Shown piece by piece: positions 27,387-37,920 of a stretch of 64,000 nt of DNA. Both the position numbers and the translations under genes were made by a program. This DNA is from Pseudomonas sp. KUIN-1 (lineage in GTDB: Bacteria; Pseudomonadota; Gammaproteobacteria; Pseudomonadales; Pseudomonadaceae): NCBI RefSeq assembly GCF_009176725.1, contig NZ_AP020337.1, positions 2,976,001 through 3,040,000 of the forward strand, given 5' to 3'. The notes under the pieces are model-generated. The model had not been told where the DNA came from. It did not search any database and saw nothing but the letters and a program-made list of their open reading frames with translations. The first letter of the stretch is position 1, and each line of letters starts with the position of its first letter.

Positions 27387-28598
27387 TCAGGCGACAGCGG
27401 GCTGAAGAACTTCTTCGAGGAAGCTGAAGGCGGTTTGTTTCGATTGCTGGCTGGAGGCAAAGAACGCCAGGTGGCTGCCATTGCGCTCTACGTGCAGCGT
27501 GGCGTCCTTGATCGACGCGGCGATATGCCGTGAGCCGCCGATGTGCGTAGTCGAGTCGGCATCGCCAGCCACTACCAGGGTTGGCGCGGTGATGCGCGTC
27601 AGTCGTGGTGCCAGCTCGGTCTTGTTCAGCGCGTCATTCAAACGCGCATAGCGATAGAACAACTCGGGATTGACGTAGGGGTAAAGCACTACGTGGGCAA
27701 TGGACTCAGGGGTGGTGGCCAGCGTTGCCTGATCGAGGAACATCGCTTGCAGGTCGGCAGCCTCGTCGCGATCCTGAGCAGCGCTTTCCATCAGCCACTC
27801 GAAGTTTTGCTGATGAGCGGTGCGCAAGTCACTGTCGCCCAGATTGTAATCCCCATGCCACAGGCTCAGGGAGTTGACCCGCTCGGCGTGGGCAGCAGCG
27901 GCGCTCAGGGCGATGACCGCGCCGCCGCAGATGCCCATTAGATGTGCGGTCGATAACCCGAAGTGATTCATCACGCTGATCATGTCGGCAACCTGGGCAT
28001 CGGTGTCCACCGCGATCTGGTCGAACGCCTCGCAGGCACCGAACAGCCCTCGGGTTTCCCAGGTCACGACAAAAAAGCGCTCGCTCAAGGCGTCGAACCA
28101 GTTGCGGCAGAGATCGAACGGAATGCCGCAGGGCAGTGCCAAAACCACGGGAGGCAGCTCGCGGTTGGCACTGGCATGTACTAGCAACCGGGCATGGTCG
28201 TGGGTGGTCAGGAGCAGTGTCTCTATATGCGGCACTGCACCGTCGAATTCAAAATGCTTGAGCAGTCGATTGAATGCGGTCACGTCTCCGGCATCGTCGA
28301 AGTGCTCGTAGCTATAGTCGAGCGCTTCGCAGATTTTGCGGCTTATAAAATATTCGAACGACGACAGTTGTGCCTCGCCACCGTGCAAGTACTGCAGGGT
28401 GCGCACGCCGATGCGCGCAAACGCGGCATTGATCGCCCGCTCTGTGGCTCGCACGCTGGAGCACGCCGGCTCTGGCAGAGGGCCGTCGTCCCGGGCGAGA
28501 AAGCTCAGGCACACCGGATCGGGCAAATTGAGGGCAAGGTGCCTGAGCATCCTCACCGTCTCGCACAGACGCATCGCTGCATCGGAGGAAATAGTCAT
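27387..28598 (-). CDS. syrC: SyrC, chlorothreonyl aminoacyltransferase
   Basis: Alpha/beta-hydrolase-fold acyltransferase of 403 aa that moves 4-chloro-threonine from the SyrB1 carrier to the last SyrE carrier. This explains how residue 9 is added without an A domain in SyrE. The nucleophile elbow is GICGG with Cys224, a cysteine in place of the usual serine; the position matches the Cys224 numbering known for SyrC, which supports this start. Likely catalytic partners are Asp346 (VAGDAD) and His376 (NGSH). The N-terminal ~140 residues precede the hydrolase core. It is the third gene of syrB1-syrB2-syrC, 71 bp after syrB2, and a hairpin follows it. The family also includes CmaE-type shuttles of coronamic acid synthesis. 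Confidence 0.95.
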   Translation of the reverse strand: MTISSDAAMRLCETVRMLRHLALNLPDPVCLSFLARDDGPLPEPACSSVRATERAINAAFARIGVRTLQYLHGGEAQLSSFEYFISRKICEALDYSYEHFDDAGDVTAFNRLLKHFEFDGAVPHIETLLLTTHDHARLLVHASANRELPPVVLALPCGIPFDLCRNWFDALSERFFVVTWETRGLFGACEAFDQIAVDTDAQVADMISVMNHFGLSTAHLMGICGGAVIALSAAAAHAERVNSLSLWHGDYNLGDSDLRTAHQQNFEWLMESAAQDRDEAADLQAMFLDQATLATTPESIAHVVLYPYVNPELFYRYARLNDALNKTELAPRLTRITAPTLVVAGDADSTTHIGGSRHIAASIKDATLHVERNGSHLAFFASSQQSKQTAFSFLEEVLQPAVA

Positions 28599-28669
28599 GG
28601 ATCTTCACTCTTTGTCGGGCGCTTTTTCAGGCACATTGCGCGAGGCTATTGTCGTATGACGTGTGCGGG

Positions 28670-29602
28670 TCAGACCGCTTCGAATTTCTTGCCGCGGGTG
28701 GTGTGGGTCACAAGCCGGTTGTATTCCGGTGTTTCGTCACCGATCACTTGCACCGCGCCGTATTTCTCCAGACTGATGCGACCGCCGTATTCTTCGATAT
28801 GATCCGAATCCGGGTAGACATGGACGAACGAGGGTACATAGCGTGACGCGAAGCCCATGCGCATTTCCTGTGATTCGCCACTGTGCGGATAGGACGCGTG
28901 CATCAGCGTCGACCAGAAAATAATGAACTGCCCGGCCTTCATCTGCATGGGCACAGCAGAGGCCTCATCGGGTTTCCAGTCCTTATCGATCTGCAACTGG
29001 CGATAGTCATAGCCGAAGAAACCGCGACGCACGCCATCCTTGACCACCGAGTTGTTGGCATCGGGCTCATAGGTCATGCGCTTGGTTTCGTCGTAATTCA
29101 TGCTGTTCTGGGTGCCGGGAATGAACTGCAGGCAACCATTGGCAATGTTCGCGTCGGTAAATGCGGTCCAGACAGTAATGGTGCCGCCGAACTCTTCGTT
29201 TTCCGGCCAGATGATCTGTGGCTTGCCGGAGGCATTGGCGAAGGTGTCGGCCTGGTGCCAGTCGGTGCCTTCATCGCCCGGATATTTGGGAAAGAACTCG
29301 GTACGCCAGCAGAGCACGTTCGGGCCGAGGATGCTTTCGACGCGATCGCAGATTTCCGGGCGACAGATGTGGCTGGCCAGGAAATCATCGTCCAGATGGC
29401 GATCATAGTTGGCGATGTTGGTGCCACCGGAAATGGCGTCCAGATCCTGGTAGGCGGCAGCGCTACGGTCGAGCAGGCGCAGACGGGTGCGCTTCCAGGT
29501 TTCTTTCATTTCTTCTGGCGAGTAAGCGTCAAACGGCCCGATAAAACCGTTTTTCTCGAACGAGGCACGCTGTTCCGCAGTTAAGGCGAATTTTTTGCTC
29601 AT
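28670..29602 (-). CDS. syrB2: SyrB2, non-heme Fe(II)/2-oxoglutarate threonine halogenase
   Basis: Radical halogenase of 310 aa that chlorinates C4 of L-threonine bound to the SyrB1 carrier, using iron, 2-oxoglutarate, chloride and oxygen. The diagnostic feature is the HxA motif: His116 (WHQAD) and Ala118 replace the usual HxD/E facial triad, leaving a coordination site for chloride. His235 (LMHASY) is the second iron ligand and Arg254 (FASR) the likely 2-oxoglutarate anchor. I chose ATG 29602 over one seven codons upstream because AAGGA sits about 8 bases before it and the numbering then fits the characterised enzyme. It starts 17 bp after syrB1. Confidence 0.97.
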   Translation of the reverse strand: MSKKFALTAEQRASFEKNGFIGPFDAYSPEEMKETWKRTRLRLLDRSAAAYQDLDAISGGTNIANYDRHLDDDFLASHICRPEICDRVESILGPNVLCWRTEFFPKYPGDEGTDWHQADTFANASGKPQIIWPENEEFGGTITVWTAFTDANIANGCLQFIPGTQNSMNYDETKRMTYEPDANNSVVKDGVRRGFFGYDYRQLQIDKDWKPDEASAVPMQMKAGQFIIFWSTLMHASYPHSGESQEMRMGFASRYVPSFVHVYPDSDHIEEYGGRISLEKYGAVQVIGDETPEYNRLVTHTTRGKKFEAV

Positions 29603-29619
29603 GAGCTTTTCCTTTTCGG

Positions 29620-31464
29620 TCAATGGGCTTGAACAAGGCTACGGGTGATGTGGTCGGCCAGGACTTTGGCCGTTGCGCCATCCGCCAGGATCCCGGGGTC
29701 GAGGTTGATTTTGTAATGTGTCTTGAGCTTGCTCAGCGAGCGGATCAGTGCCAGTGAAGTGCCGCCGGAATCGAAGAAATCATCATTGACGCCGATGTTT
29801 TTCAGACCCAGGTCTTCGCTCCAGACCTTGAGCACGAAGTGCTCCTGTTCACTGAGGCCCTTGACGTCTGCCGCGCCTGAAAGCGCCGTGCCAGCGGCAG
29901 GCGAGGGCAGTTGTTGCTTGTCGATTTTGCCGTGATGAGTCACCGGCAGCTCTGCCAGCGGCACATACACCGAGGGACGCATGTACTCCGGCAAATTTTC
30001 GGCCATCAATGCGGCAACTTCGCTGCGAGCCTGTTCGGTCCAGGCGTCGACGCCCTGGCCTGGCACCACGTAAGCTACCAGGCGCAGGTCACCATCGCCG
30101 TAATCATGTACGCCGACATGGGCCGCGGCCACGCTCGGGCTGGTTTGCAGAGAGGCTTCGATCTCGCCGGGCTCGATGCGGAAACCGCTGATTTTCAATT
30201 GCTCGTCGCAGCGACCGGCATAACGGTATTCGCCATTACTCTCCAGGGTCATCAGGTCGCCAGTACGATAGGCGCGCACAGCACCGGGTAACTCGACGAA
30301 GCGCTCGACGTTGAGCGCCTCACGGTTCAGGTAGCCCTGAGCCACGCCCGCGCCTTCGATGTACAGCTCGCCGGTAGTGCCTGCCGCGACCGGCGCCTGG
30401 TTGGCGTCAAGCAGGTGCAGGCGCCAGCCGTGCAGCGGCTTGCCCAGCGACACCATGGCTGCTGTTTCCAGGTCCTGCGCCAACACTCGCTTGAAGGTGG
30501 TGTGAACGGTGGCCTCAGTGATGCCGTACATGTTGATCAGCGCGGGCTTCTGGTCACCGTGGCGCTCGACCCAGGGACGCAGCACGCTGGCGGGCAACGC
30601 TTCGCCACCGAGCACCACGTAGCGCAGCGCCAGCGGCGCGGTGTTGCCACGATCGGCCTCATCAAGACCACGGAAAGCCGATGGCGTCTGGCTGAGCACG
30701 GTGATGCGCTGATCGGCGAGCCATTGACGCAGGGCGGCAGGAGAGCGCGAGATGTCATACGGGACAACGGCCACCTGGCCGCCGTGGGCGAGGGCACCCC
30801 AGATTTCCCAGACCGAGAAGTCGAAACCGATGGAGTGGAACATCGACCAGACATCCTGGGCGTTGAAGCCATAGGCGCGTTGGGTACTTTCCAGCAGGCG
30901 ACTGACGTTGCCATGGGAAACCTGTACGCCCTTGGGCTCACCGGTGGAGCCAGAGGTGTAGATGATGTAGGCAGTGGAATTATTCGGGTCGATACGGGTG
31001 TCTTGAGCGGCCGGTTGCAGCGCCGGCGCGGACAGTAACTCGTCGAGTGCCAATACGCGCAGAGACGATATTTTCGGCAGGTTGGCGGCATCGCCGATGA
31101 TCAGGCTCAGCTCGCTGTCGCGCACGATGTGCTCGACGCGTTTGCCAGGGTATTGCGGGTCGACCGGCACATAGGTGCCGCCGGCTTTGAGAATACCCAG
31201 CAGGCTGGTGACCAGATCGACGCTGCGCGGCAGGTACATGCCCACACGCGTGCCGTAGGTCACGCCTTCATCGCGTAAACGTGCAGCCAGCTTTGTCGAC
31301 AGCGCGTCGAGCTGTGCGTAGCTCAACGTCCGGGCTGCATCGCTCACCGCGGTGCGCTCAGGAAATTGACGCGCCCTGTCACTGAATATCTCGTGCAGGA
31401 AAGCACCGGGCTTGAGAGGGGCTGACGCGGCGCTAAGCGATTCGTCAGTGTTCGTAATCGGCAT
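29620..31464 (-). CDS. syrB1: SyrB1, stand-alone A-T didomain activating threonine
   Basis: NRPS didomain of 614 aa that adenylates L-threonine and tethers it for chlorination by SyrB2. The A domain covers roughly residues 25-520 with core motif YTSGSTG; its pocket reads DFWSVGMVH, a threonine code. The carrier domain follows, with DSGGTSL and the phosphopantetheine serine at residue 570. There is no C or TE domain, so the product must be moved in trans by SyrC. I chose ATG 31464 because AGGAG lies 8 bases upstream; the frame is open 28 codons further but without a comparable ribosome site. First gene of its operon, with a syr-syp box 140 bp upstream. Confidence 0.95.
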   Translation of the reverse strand: MPITNTDESLSAASAPLKPGAFLHEIFSDRARQFPERTAVSDAARTLSYAQLDALSTKLAARLRDEGVTYGTRVGMYLPRSVDLVTSLLGILKAGGTYVPVDPQYPGKRVEHIVRDSELSLIIGDAANLPKISSLRVLALDELLSAPALQPAAQDTRIDPNNSTAYIIYTSGSTGEPKGVQVSHGNVSRLLESTQRAYGFNAQDVWSMFHSIGFDFSVWEIWGALAHGGQVAVVPYDISRSPAALRQWLADQRITVLSQTPSAFRGLDEADRGNTAPLALRYVVLGGEALPASVLRPWVERHGDQKPALINMYGITEATVHTTFKRVLAQDLETAAMVSLGKPLHGWRLHLLDANQAPVAAGTTGELYIEGAGVAQGYLNREALNVERFVELPGAVRAYRTGDLMTLESNGEYRYAGRCDEQLKISGFRIEPGEIEASLQTSPSVAAAHVGVHDYGDGDLRLVAYVVPGQGVDAWTEQARSEVAALMAENLPEYMRPSVYVPLAELPVTHHGKIDKQQLPSPAAGTALSGAADVKGLSEQEHFVLKVWSEDLGLKNIGVNDDFFDSGGTSLALIRSLSKLKTHYKINLDPGILADGATAKVLADHITRSLVQAH

Positions 31465-31603
31465 GACCAAAGCTCCTGTGTAATAACCAGATGCAGCGCT
31501 CAAATCCGCTGCAATCGAGACATCCCTGCGGCCTGACGAATCCGTCAATGGGCCGGCATGATCCGCAGTTGGCGCATTTCAGCACCGACTAACGGGCTGC
31601 GTC

Positions 31604-31623
31604 TGTCGAGGGAAATGGGGACA
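31604..31623 (-). promoter_or_regulatory. syr-syp box upstream of syrB1
   Basis: Read toward syrB1 it is TGTCCCCATTTCCCTCGACA, 20 bp, followed by GAC. TGTC and GACA arms flank a 12-bp centre, as in the known syr-syp box. It lies 140 bp upstream of the syrB1 ATG. Confidence 0.75.
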
Positions 31624-31670
31624 AAGCCTGCCGATTCAGATCAGTACGCATCGACACTCTTCGCGACCGA

Positions 31671-31690
31671 TGTCCCGGATTGCGGTGACA
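31671..31690 (+). promoter_or_regulatory. syr-syp box upstream of syrP
   Basis: TGTCCCGGATTGCGGTGACA, 20 bp, followed by GAC. Its left arm matches the TGTCCCG consensus fully, making it the best match of the three. It lies about 105 bp upstream of the syrP ATG. Confidence 0.78.
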
Positions 31691-31795
31691 GACGCCTTAG
31701 GCCATCAGTGTTTTGATTCTTGCGCGGTGCCGGAGCGTGCTGGTCTGGCGCCCTACAAAAGTGGATGTGAAGGGCTGAGGTCCAGGAGTTTGTTC

Positions 31796-32857
31796 ATGAG
31801 TCTTCAAGCTAACACTGCGCCCGTTTTCGCTGATGAACAGCAAACGGATGCGCCAACCTGGCCCGACAGGGCCGCTGACCCGTCGGTACGGTTGTCCTTG
31901 CTGGCTACCGGTAACAGTTTGCCTGTGGTGATCGAGCCAACGGCTGACGGGCTGGACCCGGTGCAGTGGGGCAGCGCCCGGCGCGAAGCGATCGAGACGC
32001 TGCTGTGCCGTCACGGCGCGGTCTTGTTTCGGGGATTTGATCTGCCTTCGGTCGCGGCCTTCGAGGGCTTTGCCGAGGCGCTTTCGCCTGGCTTGCACGG
32101 CACGTACGGCGACCTTCCGAAGAAGGAAGGCGGGCGCAATGTCTATCGCTCAACGCCGTATCCCGAGCGCGAGATGATCCTCTATCACAACGAGAGTTCG
32201 CACCTGGAAAGCTGGCCACGCAAGCAATGGTTCTTCTGCGAGCAGCCATCGCGGGTGGGTGGGGCAACGCCGCTGGCGGATATCCGTCAAGTGCTCGCGT
32301 ACCTGCCGAAAGAGGTGGTCGAGCGCTTCGAGAGCAAAGGTCTGCTTTACAGCCGCACCTTCACCGCCGGTGTCGAGCCGAGCTGGGAATCGTTCTTCGG
32401 TACGTCCGAACGCAGCGTTATTGAACAGCGTTGCCGCGAGCAAGGTACGGACTTCGAATGGCTTGACGGCGACACCCTGCAGCTGCGCACCCAGTGCCCG
32501 GCGGTGATCACCCATCCATTCACGGGCGAGCGTTGTTTCTTCAACCAGGTGCAATTGCATCACCCGTACTGCATGGGCGAGGAGCTGCGAGAGGACCTGC
32601 TCGACATGTTCGGCCCCGACCGCCTGCCACGGTTGGTCAGCTATGGCGACGGCTCAGCCATCGAGGACCCGGTAATGGCCTTGATCGGTGAAGCCTACGA
32701 GGCTTGCGCTGTGCGTTTCGAATGGCGCAAGGGCGATGTGGTGATGCTTGACAACATGCTTGCCGCCCACGCCCGTGATCCTTATGAAGAACCTCGGCTG
32801 ATCGTTGTCGCCATGGGCGAAATGACCGCTCGGGGCGACGTTTGGCAACCGGCCTGA
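31796..32857 (+). CDS. syrP: SyrP, Fe(II)/2-oxoglutarate aspartyl hydroxylase
   Basis: TauD-like dioxygenase of 353 aa that hydroxylates the beta carbon of aspartate on the module 8 carrier of SyrE, giving 3-hydroxy-Asp8. The iron-binding triad is visible as HNE (His131, Glu133) and the distal His325 in AAHARDPY, with Arg334 in EEPRLI as the likely 2-oxoglutarate contact. ATG 31796 is preceded by AGGAG about 7 bases upstream. An alternative start 42 codons upstream gives a leader without conserved features and would lie inside the syr-syp box, so I rejected it. The gene diverges from syrB1 and is followed by syrD after 80 bp. SyrP was once described as a regulator; the residues here support the enzyme role. 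Confidence 0.95.
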   Translation: MSLQANTAPVFADEQQTDAPTWPDRAADPSVRLSLLATGNSLPVVIEPTADGLDPVQWGSARREAIETLLCRHGAVLFRGFDLPSVAAFEGFAEALSPGLHGTYGDLPKKEGGRNVYRSTPYPEREMILYHNESSHLESWPRKQWFFCEQPSRVGGATPLADIRQVLAYLPKEVVERFESKGLLYSRTFTAGVEPSWESFFGTSERSVIEQRCREQGTDFEWLDGDTLQLRTQCPAVITHPFTGERCFFNQVQLHHPYCMGEELREDLLDMFGPDRLPRLVSYGDGSAIEDPVMALIGEAYEACAVRFEWRKGDVVMLDNMLAAHARDPYEEPRLIVVAMGEMTARGDVWQPA

Positions 32858-32937
32858 ATGATCGACATCCCGTTATCAAGCCAGGACTTTTAACCACCGG
32901 CGCCCGCGCTGGCTAATGCATTCAAGGGCAGCAGCTA

Positions 32938-34638
32938 ATGAAAACCAAGCAAGAGAAGAAGGCCAGACCAGGCTCGATCATGCGTCTGTTATGGAGCAGC
33001 CATCCCTGGCTGACGTTCTTTACGCTGCTGACAGGGCTCATCAGCGGCGTTGCGTCCATTGCCGTGGTCAATGTGATCAACCAGGCGATTCACGAGGAGA
33101 CCTTTCAGCGTCAGTCGCTGTTCTGGTTTGTCGGCCTGAGCGTGGTGGCGCTCCTGTTCCGCAACGGTGCGTCGCTGTTTCCGGCTTACGCCAGCATGCG
33201 CATCATGACCCGTCTGCGCATTGCCCTGTGCCGCAAGATCCTCGGCACGCCGCTTGAGGAAGTCGACCGCCGCGGTGCGCCGAATGTGCTGACCCTGCTG
33301 ACCAGCGATATTCCGCAACTCAACGCCACGCTGTTGATCATGCCGACGATCCTGGTGGAGTCGGCGGTGTTCCTGTTCGGTATTGCCTACCTGGCCTACC
33401 TGTCCTGGGTGGTGTTTGCGATAACCATCTCGCTGATGATCCTGGGCGTTGCAATGTACCTGCTGTTTTTCATGGGTGGCATGAAGTTCACCCACAAGGT
33501 GCGCGACGAATTCACGGCCTTCAACGAATACACACACGCGCTTGTGTTCGGCCTCAAGGAACTGAAACTCAACGGTATTCGCCGCCGCTGGTTCAGCCGC
33601 TCGGCGATCCAGGAGTCTTCGGTTCGGGTCGCGAAGTACAACTACATCGAACGGCTCTGGTTTACTGCCGCCGAAAACGTTGGCCAGTTGACCCTGTCGT
33701 TGCTGGTCGGCTGCCTGCTGTTCGCTGCGCCGATGTTCGCTGTTATCGACGCCAAGACCATGAGCGCCAGTGTGCTGGCGGTGCTGTACATCATGGGCCC
33801 GCTGGTGATGCTGGTCAGCGCCATGCCGATGCTGGCCCAGGGACGTATTGCCTGCACGCGACTGGCGGATTTCGGATTCTCCATCAACGAACCGCATCCG
33901 GAGCCGGAAACCAGCGATGCAGACAATGTGCTGCTTCTCGATCACAAGAAGTCCTGGGGCAGTATCCAGCTCAAGAACGTACACATGAACTACAAGGACC
34001 CGCAGATCAGTTCCGGTTTTGCCCTGGGACCTATCGACCTGACGATCCACTCTGGTGAGCTGGTCTACATCGTCGGCGGCAACGGTTGTGGCAAAAGCAC
34101 CCTGGCCAAAGTGTTCTGCGGCCTGTACATCCCGCAAGAGGGTCAGCTACTGCTCGACGGTGCGGCGGTCACGGACGACTCGCGCGGCGACTATCGCGAC
34201 CTGTTCTCGGCGGTGTTCTCTGACTTCCATCTGTTCAACCGATTGATAGGTCCTGACGAGAAAGAACATCCCAGCACCGATCAGGCGCAGACATACCTCT
34301 CGACTCTGGGCCTGGAAGACAAGGTCAAGATCGAGGGACTTGGTTACTCGACCACCACGGCCTTGTCATACGGCCAGCAGAAACGCCTGGCACTGGTGTG
34401 CGCCTACCTGGAGGACCGTCCGATTTACCTGCTGGACGAGTGGGCCGCCGACCAGGACCCGCCGTTCAAGCGCTTCTTTTACGAGGAACTGCTGCCGGAC
34501 CTCAAGCGTCGCGGCAAGACGATCCTGATCATTACTCACGACGATCAGTACTTCCAGCTGGCCGACCGCATCATCAAGTTGGCGGACGGTTGCATCGTCT
34601 CCGACGTGAAGTGCGCGGTTGAGGGCAAACGCGCCTGA
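32938..34638 (+). CDS. syrD: SyrD, cyclic-peptide ABC exporter
   Basis: Inner-membrane ABC transporter half-molecule of 566 aa, of the cyclic-peptide export family (relatives PvdE, SyrD). It is expected to export syringomycin and probably syringopeptin as a homodimer. The N-terminal ~300 residues hold about six hydrophobic segments, beginning near residue 20. The ATPase domain follows: Walker A GGNGCGKS (residues 380-387, Lys386), signature LSYGQQ (476-481), Walker B IYLLDEW (Asp500, Glu501) and H-loop His534. The start has an AAGGG ribosome site about 10 bases upstream. I see no syr-syp box in the gap before it or before sypA, so it is probably cotranscribed from the syrP promoter. Confidence 0.94.
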   Translation: MKTKQEKKARPGSIMRLLWSSHPWLTFFTLLTGLISGVASIAVVNVINQAIHEETFQRQSLFWFVGLSVVALLFRNGASLFPAYASMRIMTRLRIALCRKILGTPLEEVDRRGAPNVLTLLTSDIPQLNATLLIMPTILVESAVFLFGIAYLAYLSWVVFAITISLMILGVAMYLLFFMGGMKFTHKVRDEFTAFNEYTHALVFGLKELKLNGIRRRWFSRSAIQESSVRVAKYNYIERLWFTAAENVGQLTLSLLVGCLLFAAPMFAVIDAKTMSASVLAVLYIMGPLVMLVSAMPMLAQGRIACTRLADFGFSINEPHPEPETSDADNVLLLDHKKSWGSIQLKNVHMNYKDPQISSGFALGPIDLTIHSGELVYIVGGNGCGKSTLAKVFCGLYIPQEGQLLLDGAAVTDDSRGDYRDLFSAVFSDFHLFNRLIGPDEKEHPSTDQAQTYLSTLGLEDKVKIEGLGYSTTTALSYGQQKRLALVCAYLEDRPIYLLDEWAADQDPPFKRFFYEELLPDLKRRGKTILIITHDDQYFQLADRIIKLADGCIVSDVKCAVEGKRA

Positions 34639-34776
34639 TCTGAAGCGCTGTTCAACTTTCCAGGGACGATCCTTCATGAAGTTGCATGAAGCCGGTTGCT
34701 CCCTGGCCACGACCTGACTACCGGCTGCCGCCGCCTTTTGCGCGCGGCGAGGCCGCCCCTTTGCGAGAAGAAATGT

Positions 34777-37700
34777 ATGGCACTTGCCCTGACCGCTGCC
34801 CAACGCAATATCTGGCTGGATCAGATGACCCAGGGCGACTCGCCGTTATACAACATCGGCGGCCATCTGGAGATCGACGGCGCCCTCGATTACGAACTGT
34901 TCCAGCGGGCCGTGGACCTGTTGATTGCAAAACACGACGCCCTGCGCATGGTCCTGCTCGACCAGCGTGACGAGGAGGGCGTGCCGCTGCAGACCTTCGC
35001 CACGAGCATGCCGATGCCGGTGACACCGATTGACCTGCAAAGGCAGGACGATCCGTTTCAGGCTGCCGAACACTGGATGCAGCGTCAGCTTGAGCGTGCG
35101 TTCCGGCTCGATGGCGAACCGCTGTTCCGTATACATTTGCTCAAGCTCGAAGCACAGCGCTTCTACTGCATGATTTACGCCCACCACATTGCACTCGACG
35201 GCTGGGGCATCGACGGGCTCTGCGCGTCGCTCAGTGAGCTTTACAACGCGCTGCACGATCAGCACACACCCGATCTGACGGCACCGTCCTATGTCGACTT
35301 CATCAAGGACGACAGCCAGTATCGCGGATCGCGACGTTTTGCCCTCGATCAAACCTATTGGCTGGACAAGTACCGCGACATTCCCGAGCCCTTGCTGGTG
35401 CCACGCCCGCGTCCGGCTCAGATTCAGAACGAAGCACCAAGCCGCAGCGGCCACCTCAGCTACGGTCTGGCCCGTGACCTGGAACAGCAGATCGACGACC
35501 TGGCCCTGAGCCTGAACGCCTCGTCGTTCCATGTTTTGCTGGCAGTGCTGTACGTGTACTTCACCCGCGCCTATCAGCGTGACGAACTGGTTATCGGCTT
35601 GCCGATCCTCAATCGCCCCAATGCCAGCTACAAAAAGACCCTCGGGCTCTTTACCCAGCTCAGCTCAGTGCGTCTGAAATTCAGTGTCGACCTGTCGTTC
35701 GCCGAGCTGGTCCAGGGCATCTGCCGCGCGGTCAAGCAGGATTACCGCAGCCAGCGCTTTCCGGTCAGCGACCTCAACCGCCTGCTTGAATTACGCCGTG
35801 CCGAGCGCACGCAACTGTTCGATCTGACGTTCTCCTATGAGCGCAACAATCACCTGCTGCGCTTCGGCCAGGCAACCGCCCACGCCGTCAAATCTTCGAA
35901 CAATCACGAACAGACGCCGCTGGCCATCCATTTACGCACCAACGCTTATGAGGCTGAATCGCGACTGCACTACATCTACAACGAGGCGTATTTTCAGCAC
36001 GACGAAATCGCCCCCCTTGCCGAACGCTTGCGGCACGTCCTTGAGCAGGGGCTGGCGAACCCGCACCTGCCTGTGCATGGCTTCTCGCTGACCGGCATGA
36101 CCGACACTTTCAAGATGCAGACGTGGAATGCCGGTCAGCCACATTTTGCCAATGACCTGACGATTCACCAGCAGTTTGAAGCTCGCGCCGCAGAACGCCC
36201 GGACGCCGCTGCACTGGTGTTCGAAGAGCAGACCCTGAGCTACGGCGAGCTCAACGCGCGTGCCAATCAGGTTGCCCATCGTCTTTTGGCCTTGGGGGTA
36301 CGCCCTGACGATCGCGTGGCCATCTGCGTCGAACGCGGCCCGGCAATGATTATCGGCTTGCTGGGCATCCTCAAATCCGGCGCAGGTTATGTGCCGCTGG
36401 ACCCGGCTTACCCGCTTGAGCGTCTGGCCTACACCCTCGGCGACAGTGCGCCGGTAGCATTGTTGAGCCAGCAGTCAGTACAGCCGGCATTGCCGGTGTC
36501 GGATGTGCCGCTTATCTATCTCGATGATGTCGACCTGCAGGACGAGCGCGCCTGCAATCCGCAGGTATCGGTCAGGCCCAGCGACCTTGCCTACGTGATC
36601 TATACCTCCGGTTCCACCGGCCTGCCCAAGGGCGTGATGGTCGAGCATCGTAATGTTGCACGGCTGTTCTCGGCCACCCAGGACTGGTTCGGTTTCAATG
36701 AACAGGACGTGTGGGCGCTGTTCCATTCGTTTGCCTTCGACTTCTCGGTCTGGGAAATCTGGGGCGCGCTGCTGCACGGCGGGCGCCTGTTGATCGTCCC
36801 GCAACTAGTCAGTCGCTCGCCCGAAGACTTCTATAACCTGCTGTGCAGCGCCGGGGTCACGGTGCTCAACCAGACGCCGAGTGCGTTCCGCCAACTGATT
36901 GCGGCCCAGGACGACAAAGAGCAGGTGCATTCGCTGCGCCAGGTGATTTTCGGCGGTGAAGCGCTGGAAACAGCGATGCTCAAGCCGTGGTATGCCCGTA
37001 AAGTCAACGCCTCAACACAACTGGTTAACATGTACGGCATCACCGAAACCACGGTGCATGTGACCTATTACCCGTTGCAGCCCGAAGACGCCCGGCGCGT
37101 TGGCGCCAGCCCGATCGGCAAACGCATTCCTGACCTTCAGCTGTACCTTCTGGATGCCTATGGCCATCCGCTGCCGCCGGGCGCAGTGGGCGAGTTGTAC
37201 GTCGGCGGGGCAGGTGTGGCGCGTGGCTACCTCAATCGCGACGAATTGAACACGACGCGCTTTCTCGACGATCCGTTTGCCTCGGCACCCGGTGCGCGGA
37301 TGTACCGCTCTGGCGATCTGGGTCGCTGGTTGCCGGACGGCAGCCTGGAATACCTGGGCCGTAACGATGAACAGGTGAAAATTCGCGGTTTCCGTATCGA
37401 GCTGGGCGAGATCGAAGCCCGATTGAGTGCCTGCGAAGGCGTGCGTGATGCCGTGGTTGTGGTACGTGAAGACGAACCGGGCGACCAGCGTCTGGTGGCC
37501 TATGTCATCGGCACCGCCGGGCAGGAACCGGACGCTACCTGGTTGCGTGAACAGCTGCGTCTATCGCTGGCCGAGCACATGCTGCCGAGCGCTTTTGTCA
37601 GCCTGGAGGCTTTCCCGCTGACTGCCAACGGCAAGCTCGACCGCAAGGCACTGCCGGTGCCAACTGCCGACGCCTTTGCCCGGAGTCAATATGAGGCGCC

Positions 37701-37920
37701 GGAGGGCCTGGTGGAAACCAGGCTGGCCACATTGTGGGTAGAGCTGCTGGGCGTCGAGCAGGTAGGCCGACATGACCAGTTCTTCGAACTGGGTGGGCAT
37801 TCGATGCTGGCGGTAAAACTGATCGAGCGCATGCGCGACATCGGTCTGAATGCCGACGTGCGCGTACTGTTCGGCCAGCCGACCCTGGCCTCGTTGGCGG
37901 CCGCCAGCGGCAAGACCACA
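34777..37920 (+). other. SypA module 1: starter C - A(Thr to Dhb) - T
   Basis: Boundaries are approximate. The N-terminal C domain (HHIALDGW) resembles the SyrE starter C and should accept a 3-hydroxyacyl group. The A domain from about 36151 has the threonine code DFWNIGMVH, fitting Dhb1 of syringopeptin. The carrier serine is residue 1009. Confidence 0.88.

Larger units (their letters stand above)
31465..31795. promoter_or_regulatory. Divergent syrB1-syrP promoter region
   Basis: A 331-bp gap between divergent genes. It contains two syr-syp boxes whose centres are 67 bp apart, each oriented toward its nearer gene, so syrB1-B2-C and syrP-D-(sypA-B) are probably induced together. An open frame extends upstream of the syrP start through part of this gap but shows no protein-like features. 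Confidence 0.8.

Noticed and set aside
27173..27533. Small plus- and minus-strand open frames in and next to the syrC-syrE gap
   Set aside because: They overlap syrC antisense or the promoter region, with no ribosome site or family resemblance.
31670..31795. N-terminal extension of SyrP upstream of 31796
   Set aside because: The extension would start inside the syr-syp box and has no conserved features; ATG 31796 has a good AGGAG site.
34696..34776. TTG start of sypA 27 codons upstream
   Set aside because: The leader is Arg/Cys-rich and unlike C-domain N-termini; ATG 34777 has GAGAAG upstream and begins the conserved starter C domain.
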